Source of the DNA: Alkalinema sp. CAN_BIN05
GTDB taxonomy: Bacteria; Cyanobacteriota; Cyanobacteriia; Leptolyngbyales; Leptolyngbyaceae
Reading direction: 5' to 3'
DNA: 9,279 nucleotides
NCBI GenBank assembly: GCA_026786325.1
Contig: JAJAYH010000167.1
Span: 1-9,279, forward strand
Shown here: in pieces, positions 1 through 5,898 of the stretch
Layout: each line of letters starts with the position of its first letter
Position numbering within the stretch: the stretch's first letter is position 1
Translations under genes and position numbers: made by a program
Notes under the pieces: model-generated
Seen by the model: only the letters and a program-made list of their open reading frames with translations
Told to the model about the DNA's origin: nothing
The model's database searches: none

Positions 1-902
1 AAAATATCCTTCGATTTCGCGGTCTGGCGTACGGGGAAATAACGCTGATGACTTTCCATTTCCGTCACTGCAACTTCCGATGGCAATTCCAAAAAACTAG
101 AATCAAACTGACCAATCACCGCCGACGGAAATTCCACTAAGTTCACAACTTCTTCTAGCAAGTCAGGATCGATCGTGGTCACACCGCCCACACTCGCACC
201 TGCTGCTGTTGCCTCTCGCACAATCACCTCGCGACGACGATCGGGATCTACTTCAACAAAAGCACTGCGGAGGGTCTCGGCGTAAGACTCGGCAGTCGGA
301 ATCGAGATCCATTCAGGATGCAAGACTCGATGACCTGCTGAAATCCGATCGCTTTTGTAGGTAGCTTCTGCGCCATTGCTCAAAGTGACAGGCAACACAT
401 CAGCATCCAACATTGCCACAAGCCACTGCAACGGTCTGGAAAACTTAACATCACCATCGCCCCATCGCATCAACCGCTTTCCCTCAAGACCCATAACCCA
501 AGTCGGAATTAGCTCCGTCAACAGGTCCGAAACGGGACGACCTACTAACCGCTTAGTGATGAAAATAAAATCGCCTTTTTCAGTCGATCGCACTTGAAAA
601 TCAGCAACCGACACGCCTTGTTTTTGGGCAAATCCTTGGGCGGCTTTGGTGGGTTCTCCATCTTTAAATGCAGCCTGAACGCTTGGTCCCTTCACCTCTT
701 CCGTTTGGTCAGCCTGTTGTAGGGGCAGCCCCGTGACCAATACCGCTAACCGACGCGGAGTTCCATAGAATTCAAGACTAGTGGGATTGATCTGAAGATC
801 AGCAAAACTCTTCGGAATCTTACGTCCCCATTGTTTCAACGCATCCGCCACAAACGACGCAGGGAGGTCTTCAGTTCCAACTTCCAACAAAAACGACGGC
901 AT
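1..902 (-). CDS. glyS: Glycyl-tRNA synthetase beta subunit, N-terminal part (cut by window edge)
   Basis: Beta subunit of the bacterial alpha2beta2 glycyl-tRNA synthetase, which charges tRNA-Gly in the cytoplasm. The alpha subunit holds the aminoacylation site, while beta carries tRNA-binding and HD-like domains. Reading the complement from the ATG at 902 gives an uninterrupted frame of 300 codons to the left edge. It opens with MPSFLLEVGTEDLPASFV, the family's hallmark N-terminus, followed by EFYGTPRRLAVLV (about residues 44-56), KGPS, a PTKAAQGFA segment and MRWGDGDVKFSRPLQWLVAM. It reaches MESHQRYFPV at the edge, the conserved HQ(R/K)YFP motif of the family. Full-length proteins are about 690-720 aa, so a little under half is present. 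There is no strong Shine-Dalgarno before the start, but the conserved N-terminus fixes it. The upstream neighbour on the same strand, the FHA gene, ends 112 bp away. Identification is firm. Confidence 0.97.
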   Translation of the reverse strand, partial: MPSFLLEVGTEDLPASFVADALKQWGRKIPKSFADLQINPTSLEFYGTPRRLAVLVTGLPLQQADQTEEVKGPSVQAAFKDGEPTKAAQGFAQKQGVSVADFQVRSTEKGDFIFITKRLVGRPVSDLLTELIPTWVMGLEGKRLMRWGDGDVKFSRPLQWLVAMLDADVLPVTLSNGAEATYKSDRISAGHRVLHPEWISIPTAESYAETLRSAFVEVDPDRRREVIVREATAAGASVGGVTTIDPDLLEEVVNLVEFPSAVIGQFDSSFLELPSEVAVTEMESHQRYFPVRQTAKSKDI

Positions 903-1014
903 AGTCCCAAATCGCCCGCAGCGGCAGAAAATAACTGGACTAGTGTACCTTGTTCTCAAGACTGGTGAGCGTTTAGCCTCAAGAATAGTAACCGTTTAGC
1001 CTGAATCTTTAGCC
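903..1014 (-). repeat. Three direct copies of AGGCTAAA between the FHA gene and glyS
   Basis: On the minus strand the octamer AGGCTAAA occurs three times in 44 bp (plus-strand TTTAGCCT at 972-979, 995-1002 and 1008-1015). The copy nearest the FHA gene overlaps its TGA stop. Two copies share the longer forms TGAGGCTAAA or GGCTAAACG. The rest of this short spacer shows no clear -35/-10 pair and no T-tract hairpin, so I cannot tell whether glyS has its own promoter or is read through from the FHA gene. The repeats could be regulator binding sites or chance local duplication. Confidence 0.5.
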
Positions 1015-1758
1015 TCAATGGAGATTGAATGAAATCTCTTCTTTAAGTTCTGAATAGTCCACATGGGAAGACTTTGCCTCGGGATTGACCAGACGGGTTA
1101 AAACTTCTGAATGAAGCGGATCTAGGTTGCGATACCCATTGCTGACAAAAAAGAAAAATTCTGTGTTCCCCACCCGAACAAAATCTCCATCCTTCAGGCT
1201 AGCCCGGTTTTCGACCCGAACACCATTGATATAGGAACCGTTCATGCTGTTCAAGTCTAGGAGATGGAAACCCGCATTTCGCACGTACATCAACACAGCA
1301 TGGTGCCGGGACAGCATTCGATCGCGCAGGGGAATCGCGGCTTGACGGTTACGGCCAATGCTCCAGGTCATTTGGGGCTGAAATAGAGTGCTGGAGACCT
1401 GATTACAAAGATTGGTGATGATATAGGCTTGCTGTCCTCGAATTACCCCTTGAACATAATGGGGTTGTGGCTTGACCAGATCCGCATCAATCTCTTGAGA
1501 CCGATCGTGGCGAAAAAATGGGGAATCGACGCGATCGGTCCTGGCCCAATTGTGAGCCGCCGCCGATTTAAATTCAGTTGAATTAAAGGCAGGCGTTTCT
1601 TCCATGACAGACGTTTCGATCGGATTAATCAAGCTCTCATCTGTCCACAGCGCGCTATCGAGGGAGATTTTTGGAGCGTGCTCTTCCCAGTTGATCTCGC
1701 CGAAATCGACTGAGATGGGATGAACTGAGGTTTGTAGTGAATTCGGTTCTAGGTTCAT
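1015..1758 (-). CDS. FHA (forkhead-associated) domain protein
   Basis: A 247-aa soluble protein with no signal peptide or membrane segment. Residues 1-105 are acidic, low in complexity and match nothing I recognise. Residues about 130-205 form a canonical FHA domain: WSIGRN (GR at 135-136), a phosphothreonine-binding-loop SRHH at 150-153, then DLNSMNGSYINGV at 168-180 with the conserved Asn/Gly pair, and DGDFVRVGNTEF as the closing strands. FHA domains bind phosphothreonine peptides, normally made by Ser/Thr kinases of the Hanks type, which are abundant in cyanobacteria. Here no kinase is adjacent, so the partner is unknown. A tail of about 40 residues follows the domain. The start is the ATG at 1758; no clear Shine-Dalgarno precedes it. 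It is divergent from the Ig/propeller gene, 100 bp away, and codirectional with glyS downstream. The domain call is firm; the role is inferred only at the level of phospho-dependent protein interaction. Confidence 0.9.
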   Translation of the reverse strand: MNLEPNSLQTSVHPISVDFGEINWEEHAPKISLDSALWTDESLINPIETSVMEETPAFNSTEFKSAAAHNWARTDRVDSPFFRHDRSQEIDADLVKPQPHYVQGVIRGQQAYIITNLCNQVSSTLFQPQMTWSIGRNRQAAIPLRDRMLSRHHAVLMYVRNAGFHLLDLNSMNGSYINGVRVENRASLKDGDFVRVGNTEFFFFVSNGYRNLDPLHSEVLTRLVNPEAKSSHVDYSELKEEISFNLH

Positions 1759-1858
1759 TCGAGGTACTTAGCTCATTTCTGATGCGTTGGCCAACTTATT
1801 GAATAGAGTGCCCGTTTGTGAAGTTGGAAGTAACGTTTGTCTTTTAAGATGAAGAGCA
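1759..1858. promoter_or_regulatory. Divergent intergenic region with a 10-bp perfect palindrome
   Basis: This 100-bp spacer must hold the promoters of both flanking genes. A perfect palindrome GTTGGCCAAC lies at 1786-1795, and a partial copy (GTTGGAA) at 1823-1829. For the plus strand, TAAGAT at 1845-1850 is a possible -10 box with TTGGAA (1824-1829) as a poor -35 at 15-bp spacing. I found no convincing minus-strand promoter. Assignment as a control region rests mainly on the divergent layout. Confidence 0.35.
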
Positions 1859-3460
1859 TTGAATGTTTTGAGAGTGTGCTTGACTTTGAATCCTTCGCGA
1901 CCTGAAAATAACCGATCGAACCCCAATGATGGCCGTTTTCCATTGCGGCTCGACCGGGCGGCGATCGGACTAATTTCTGTGCTTACTGTACTGATTGTGG
2001 GACTGCTGCTGTTGGGCTATCGCGGCAAACCTCAAGTGCGATCGTTCAACTGGGCCGATCGACAAGTGGGTGCCCAAGATACGGCCCTAACGCTAAGTTT
2101 CAATCGTCCTATGGATCTGGGGAGCGTTGAGAAAAATATCAAGTTTTTTACAGGTGAAGATAAGGATTTAAAGCCAACTATAATTTCAGGCCGATCGAGT
2201 TGGTCCGGACGTAAACTTTTTTATACTCTCGATCGTCCGTTGCCCTACGGCCAGAGTTTTCAGGTGCGAGTTGAGGGCGGGCAAGATCGGTTTCGATCGG
2301 GCGATTATCACGAGACGATGCAGCCGTTTCAAGCCTCATTTAAAACCCGCGATCGGAGCTTTGCTTACGTTGGAGCGGAGGGCGAGGAAGAGGGGCGATT
2401 GGTGCTGTTTAATCTGACCCAAAACCAGAAAATAGTGCTGACACCCCCAAATTTAGTCGTGTTTGACTTTAAACCCTATCCTTTGGGCGATCGGATTTTG
2501 TTTTCAGCCACAGCCCGATCGGCTAATCCCGCAATACCGACATCCTTAGTTGAACAAGAGCTATACACTGTCAGTACCGGGCTGCGGATTAATACCCCCA
2601 GCGACGACGTTCCGGTGGTGGCCGATGCGAGGCAAGTGACTAAAGTTCTGGATAATCGTGAGTTTCAGCTTTTGAAATTCGACCTGTCAACCGATGGTAA
2701 AACCGCCGTCGTGCAGCGGGTCAACCGAAAAGACCAAACTCAATCAACCCCTTGGGTAATTCGCCTTAGCACCGAGCAGAAGCCGGAAGCCTTGAAATTT
2801 GACCAGCCGACAGGGGAATTTTTAATTACGCCGGATAGTCAGGCGCTGGTGGTGGCCCAAGGGCAAGGAATCGCGGTGGTGAATCTGGATCAAACATCAG
2901 AAAAGGAAGGCAAAAGCGAACCCTTGTCATTTTTACCCAAGTTTGGCAATGTGCTGGGCATGAGTGCGGATGGCAGTACGGCGGCAATGGTGAAATTTAA
3001 TACCGACTTTACCCGATCGCTCTATCTCGTCAGCAATCAAGGGACCGAGACGGAAATCTTTAAAACCACAGGCTCGATTTTGAAGGCACAATTTTCTGCC
3101 AATCGCCGTACTCTTTATTGTTTGCTAACGGAATTAATCAGCGGCGAGCAATATGTAGAGAAGCCATACATCGCAGCGATCGATCTGTCAGCCATCCCAA
3201 AACAACCGATCAAAGCGGCCATTCAGCCACCATTTATTCATCCTCTATTACGTCTAGCGGATCAACGAGGAGTGCAGATGAGTCTGTCGCCCGATAACGT
3301 GGGGATCTTGTTGGATCAGAAGGTGCCTGCCATAACCCAAGACGGGAAGCCAACCCAAACCAGCCGACTGTGGTTGCTGCCCTTGGGCGAAGACCTGACG
3401 AAACCGATCGATCCCGTGGATTTAAATATTCCAGGACTCTTGCCTCGGTGGCTGCCCTAG
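1859..3460 (+). CDS. Membrane-anchored protein with Ig-like (Big_5/SbsA-type) domain and predicted beta-propeller
   Basis: About 533 aa. After a basic N-terminus comes one hydrophobic segment (residues about 35-54, AIGLISVLTVLIVGLLLLGY), so the rest is probably periplasmic. Residues about 60-163 look like a bacterial Ig-like domain of the SbsA/Big_5 type: TALTLSFNRPMDLGSVEKNI, then a strand-rich stretch with PLPYGQSFQVRV and ASFKTRDRS. From about 166 to 530 there are repeated short beta segments with motifs such as GDRILFSATA, STDGKTAVVQR, TPDSQALVVAQ, SADGSTAAMV and SPDNVGILL, as in TolB/WD40-like propellers. The function is not known to me; scaffold or envelope sensor is inference. The start is uncertain: there is no ATG before residue 85, and a stop at 1850-1852 bounds the frame. 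That leaves TTG 1859, TTG 1868, GTG 1874 or TTG 1880, with only a weak GAAGAG upstream. The gene is divergent from the FHA gene. Confidence 0.82.
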   Translation: MNVLRVCLTLNPSRPENNRSNPNDGRFPLRLDRAAIGLISVLTVLIVGLLLLGYRGKPQVRSFNWADRQVGAQDTALTLSFNRPMDLGSVEKNIKFFTGEDKDLKPTIISGRSSWSGRKLFYTLDRPLPYGQSFQVRVEGGQDRFRSGDYHETMQPFQASFKTRDRSFAYVGAEGEEEGRLVLFNLTQNQKIVLTPPNLVVFDFKPYPLGDRILFSATARSANPAIPTSLVEQELYTVSTGLRINTPSDDVPVVADARQVTKVLDNREFQLLKFDLSTDGKTAVVQRVNRKDQTQSTPWVIRLSTEQKPEALKFDQPTGEFLITPDSQALVVAQGQGIAVVNLDQTSEKEGKSEPLSFLPKFGNVLGMSADGSTAAMVKFNTDFTRSLYLVSNQGTETEIFKTTGSILKAQFSANRRTLYCLLTELISGEQYVEKPYIAAIDLSAIPKQPIKAAIQPPFIHPLLRLADQRGVQMSLSPDNVGILLDQKVPAITQDGKPTQTSRLWLLPLGEDLTKPIDPVDLNIPGLLPRWLP

Positions 3461-3537
3461 GGAATTTCAGACGGCAGATTTAAGTGGCCATTTCAGGTGA
3501 CGAGTAAGACAGATTATAAAAATAATATAAAAATAGT

Positions 3538-3597
3538 CCGAAGTTAATCCGAAATTAGCAGTTAATTTCGCCACATTTCCTGAACGATCGCTACAAT
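3538..3597 (+). promoter_or_regulatory. Candidate promoter with three-half-site operator
   Basis: CCGAAGTTAA (3538-3547) and CCGAAATTAG (3549-3558) are direct repeats 11 bp apart, about one helical turn. The reverse complement of 3561-3570 gives CGAAATTAAC, so the second and third copies also form an 8-bp perfect inverted repeat (3550-3557 / 3563-3570, 5-nt loop). A -10-like TACAAT follows at 3592-3597. The -35 is poor (around 3567-3574, TTCGCCAC), as often seen when an activator is used. The promoter would serve the 104-aa gene at 3820. Confidence 0.4.
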
Positions 3598-3806
3598 GGT
3601 AGTACTCTTTTATCTATGAAACATGATCCGATCTATGAGTTCGCTTCCGATCGCCGGGTGCTTTCCAAACAATCGTTCTCTTGTACTGTCTATGGTTCTC
3701 ACATCTACGTTTTTCCTATATTCAAGCGATGGATGAGATGCTGTACAACCTCGTGAATGGCCAGTGGATGTCTGGCACAGCCGTTGTTTTGCAGAGAAAT
3801 AGTTTC

Positions 3807-3812
3807 AGGAGG
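3807..3812 (+). promoter_or_regulatory. Shine-Dalgarno AGGAGG that fixes the start at 3820
   Basis: A perfect AGGAGG lies 7 nt before the ATG at 3820. The longer reading from ATG 3757 has no ribosome site and would place this motif inside the coding region, so 3820 is preferred. Confidence 0.85.
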
Positions 3813-3819
3813 ACTAAAC

Positions 3820-4134
3820 ATGTTGCATAGAAAAATAAATCAAATTTGTACTGATGGTCGTGAGGTTTGGATTTTCCTCAGGGATCAGCAGCGCTGGATT
3901 GAGCGCGCCAGAGTCTTAGACGTTGAAGGTGATGTGATCACCGTGCGTTATGAAACTGAGGAAGAAGAAGAAGTCTGTTCTTGGGAAGAGATGATTCGGC
4001 TAGAAAGTATCGGATCCATAACCCAAAAACTAGCTTCTGTACCCAAGGGCGATGTGGATATTTTGGTTTCAGCCGAATGGCCTGAGGCGGAACAAATCAC
4101 TAAATATCCGTCATCGGATTCTAGTTCAGACTAG
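3820..4134 (+). CDS. Small acidic conserved cyanobacterial protein (DUF6679-like)
   Basis: 104 aa from the ATG at 3820, chosen because of a perfect AGGAGG 7 nt upstream. An in-frame ATG at 3757 would add 21 residues of non-conserved look. The protein begins MLHRKINQICTDGREVWIFL, followed by RDQQRWIERARVLDVEGD, VRYETEEEEEVCSWEEMIRL and a QKLASVPKGDV segment. The alternating short strands and the turn at DVEGD suggest a small beta-barrel (SH3/Tudor-like) fold, which is inference. The acidic run EEEEE at residues about 47-51 and the Ser-rich tail SSDSSSD are notable. I recognise the sequence style as a family conserved across cyanobacteria and lacking an assigned function; the DUF number is from memory and should be verified. 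It is a single-gene unit: long leader upstream, strong terminator 27 bp downstream. Cytoplasmic, with no signal or membrane segment. Confidence 0.88.
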   Translation: MLHRKINQICTDGREVWIFLRDQQRWIERARVLDVEGDVITVRYETEEEEEVCSWEEMIRLESIGSITQKLASVPKGDVDILVSAEWPEAEQITKYPSSDSSSD

Positions 4135-4161
4135 TTGATTGGTTTTTATTAAACCTAAGTA

Positions 4162-4200
4162 GGGCGCAGCTTCTAAAATTGGAAGTTGCGCCCATTTTTA
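4162..4200 (+). terminator. Strong intrinsic terminator after the 104-aa gene
   Basis: GGGCGCAGCTTCT (4162-4174) pairs with GGAAGTTGCGCCC (4181-4193) as a 13-bp stem containing two G-U pairs, with a 6-nt loop, followed by ATTTTTA. It separates the small acidic gene from the HlyD/GT9 pair. Confidence 0.9.
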
Positions 4201-4331
4201 TACGTTTTCAATATTAAGATCTCTCTTGCGAAATGGGGCCACAACACGGAGAACTGGGCTACCCTGATAATGACTCGGTATCAAAACCGATCGTATTTTT
4301 AACCCGTCTAGACTTAAATTTACTATTTATT

Positions 4332-5846
4332 ATGAAGGCTTCCATCTCGGCTTCCCCCGCCCAGTCTCGTCAACTTCGCCAACAAATGGCCAACCCTGAA
4401 GAGACGTTGTCTTATGAACTTGGCAAAGCAGTACAAGAATTGCCACCGCTTTATACCAGATTATTGGCGGGGACCATTAGTGCGGTAGTGTTTGGGTCGA
4501 TCGCCTGGGCACAGTTTAGCCAAATTGATGAAGTCGCGACGGCGGAAGGCAAGCTGATTCCTTCGACAGAGGTGCGGCCTGTACGATCGCTTTCCCCCGG
4601 CAGTGTTTCGAGTGTCATGGTGAAACCGGGCGACGCAGTAAAAAAAGATCAGGTCTTGGTAAAGATTGATCCCGGTACCAGCCAAACCAGCGTAGCCGGG
4701 ATCCAAAAAGATATTCAAAAAATTGAAGATAATATTACGCGACTAGAGGCTGAAAACCAAGGCACGATCGCGTCTAATAATATTGAGCAAAATCAACTCG
4801 CCGCCGCCCGTCAACAAGATACGCAAAGTAAGCAATCGGCCGCCACAAATGATGCCAACAGCAAAAGGGCGGCGATCGATGAAGCCCAAGCTCGGCTATC
4901 ACGGTTTCGTGAAAACGTCGAAAGTGCCCGCACCACAAAAACCAACGCGTTACAGTCCTTAGGGAGTGCTCAGAAAGCCGTGGAATTTGCCAAGGTAAGT
5001 CTCGCAAATGCCCAAACCAAAGAAAAGCGTTTGAGTGTTTTAAATGAAGGCCGCGCTGTGTCACACATTGAATATCTGAATGCGGTCGATCAGGTCAACT
5101 CCGCTCGGAACCAAGTCAACAGCTCGGAAAATCAAATTACGACCGCCAGCAACCAAGTCACTGAAGCCGATAACCAAATCACCACCCTAGGCCGCGAAAT
5201 CGAAGCCCAACAGGCCCGCTTCGATCAAACCCAGCAATCCTATCAATCGGCTCAAAATGTCGCCGAAGGAATAGCCCCGCAACGCAAAAGCGAAACCCTC
5301 AGTCAGCTCATTCTTCAGCGGCAAGAACTCACCAAGAAAAAAGGTGAACTCGATCTCGCGAAAAAGCAACAGCAAGAGCGAGAAACGGTAAAAGCTCCCT
5401 TTGATGGAACAATTTACAACCAAAAAGTCACCCAAGGTCCGGTTCAACAAGGCGAGGAACTCCTATCAATTCTCCCCATGAATAAGGAAATTGTGATGGA
5501 GGTCAAAGTTTCAAACCGTGATATTGGATTTATTCGTCCCGGAATGAGGGCCAAAATTAAGCTGGCGACTTTTTCGTTCCAAGAGTTTGGCATTGTAGAA
5601 GGAGAGGTTCTCCAAGTTAGTGCAGATGGGGTGGTCGAGAAAGACGCTCAAGGCCGAGAATCTGGTCCGGTCTTCCTGTGTCGAGTCAAGCTCAGCAAGA
5701 ATTCTGTGATGGTCAACGGCAAGGAAGTTGAGTTTTCTCCCGGCATGGCGGGCACAGCAGAACTGGTCATCCGGAAGAAAACTGTCCTTAGTTTTATTAC
5801 AGAACCCATTACAAAACGACTGAGCGAAGCCACCTCGGTTCGTTAG
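4332..5846 (+). CDS. HlyD-family membrane fusion protein (type I secretion periplasmic adaptor)
   Basis: 504 aa from the ATG at 4332. In type I secretion this adaptor joins an inner-membrane ABC transporter to a TolC-like outer-membrane channel. Order of parts: short cytoplasmic N-terminus; one transmembrane helix at about 44-61; first lipoyl half at about 85-113 (VRSLSPGSVSSVMVKPGDAV); long alpha-helical hairpin at about 121-350; second lipoyl half (VKAPFDGTIYNQKVTQGPV, about 353-371); beta-barrel with VSNRDIGFIRPGMRAKIKL and FSFQEFGIVEGEV, which align with the corresponding part of HlyD; C-terminal FSPGMAGTAELVIRKKTVLSF typical of the HlyD/RTX branch. An ATG at 4233 would add 33 residues (MGPQHGELG...) that look non-coding; 4386 is another option. 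None has a Shine-Dalgarno. The hairpin contains five consecutive 7-residue repeats (residues 253-287). No ABC transporter lies in the window. The GT9 gene follows after 52 bp, probably cotranscribed. Confidence 0.93.
   Translation: MKASISASPAQSRQLRQQMANPEETLSYELGKAVQELPPLYTRLLAGTISAVVFGSIAWAQFSQIDEVATAEGKLIPSTEVRPVRSLSPGSVSSVMVKPGDAVKKDQVLVKIDPGTSQTSVAGIQKDIQKIEDNITRLEAENQGTIASNNIEQNQLAAARQQDTQSKQSAATNDANSKRAAIDEAQARLSRFRENVESARTTKTNALQSLGSAQKAVEFAKVSLANAQTKEKRLSVLNEGRAVSHIEYLNAVDQVNSARNQVNSSENQITTASNQVTEADNQITTLGREIEAQQARFDQTQQSYQSAQNVAEGIAPQRKSETLSQLILQRQELTKKKGELDLAKKQQQERETVKAPFDGTIYNQKVTQGPVQQGEELLSILPMNKEIVMEVKVSNRDIGFIRPGMRAKIKLATFSFQEFGIVEGEVLQVSADGVVEKDAQGRESGPVFLCRVKLSKNSVMVNGKEVEFSPGMAGTAELVIRKKTVLSFITEPITKRLSEATSVR
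5088..5192 (+). repeat. Five in-frame 21-bp repeats encoding Asn-Gln heptads in the HlyD coiled coil
   Basis: Residues 253-287 read DQVNSAR, NQVNSSE, NQITTAS, NQVTEAD, NQITTLG: five 7-residue units with the pattern [N/D]Q[V/I]. At DNA level the units are diverged (AAC/AAT, CAA/CAG, GTC/ATC/ATT), so this is an old duplication or selection for heptad periodicity, not a recent tandem repeat. Confidence 0.85.
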
Positions 5847-5898
5847 GGTCATAAATCCCATACAATTAGTCTTGGCAGATTCGATATTCAATTTTTTT

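Larger units (their letters stand above)
3461..3819. other. 359-bp gap: AT-rich tract, half-site cluster, promoter candidate and long leader
   Basis: No convincing gene. After the propeller stop there is no T-tract terminator. An AT-rich tract (about 3512-3536) precedes three copies of a CGAARTTA half-site (3538-3570) and a -10-like TACAAT at 3592-3597. From there to the next start at 3820 is a leader of roughly 210 nt. It contains a 46-codon open frame, 3616-3756, with no Shine-Dalgarno, whose TGA directly abuts an ATG at 3757. The long leader could hold regulatory RNA structure, but I cannot identify a known riboswitch in it. Confidence 0.5.

Noticed and set aside
3616..3756. 46-codon open frame as a genuine small gene
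   Set aside because: No Shine-Dalgarno and no recognisable composition; kept only as a leader observation.
3757..3819. Longer start for the 104-aa gene (ATG 3757)
   Set aside because: No ribosome site; the perfect AGGAGG at 3807-3812 lies within the extension and points to ATG 3820.
4233..4331. Longer start for the HlyD adaptor (ATG 4233)
   Set aside because: The extra 33 residues look like translated intergenic DNA and there is no ribosome site; the family usually begins with a short polar segment before SYELGKAVQELPP.
5872..5898. TTG start for the GT9 gene
   Set aside because: MRILALVPGG from ATG 5899 is the standard GT9 N-terminus and places Asp13 at the WaaC position.
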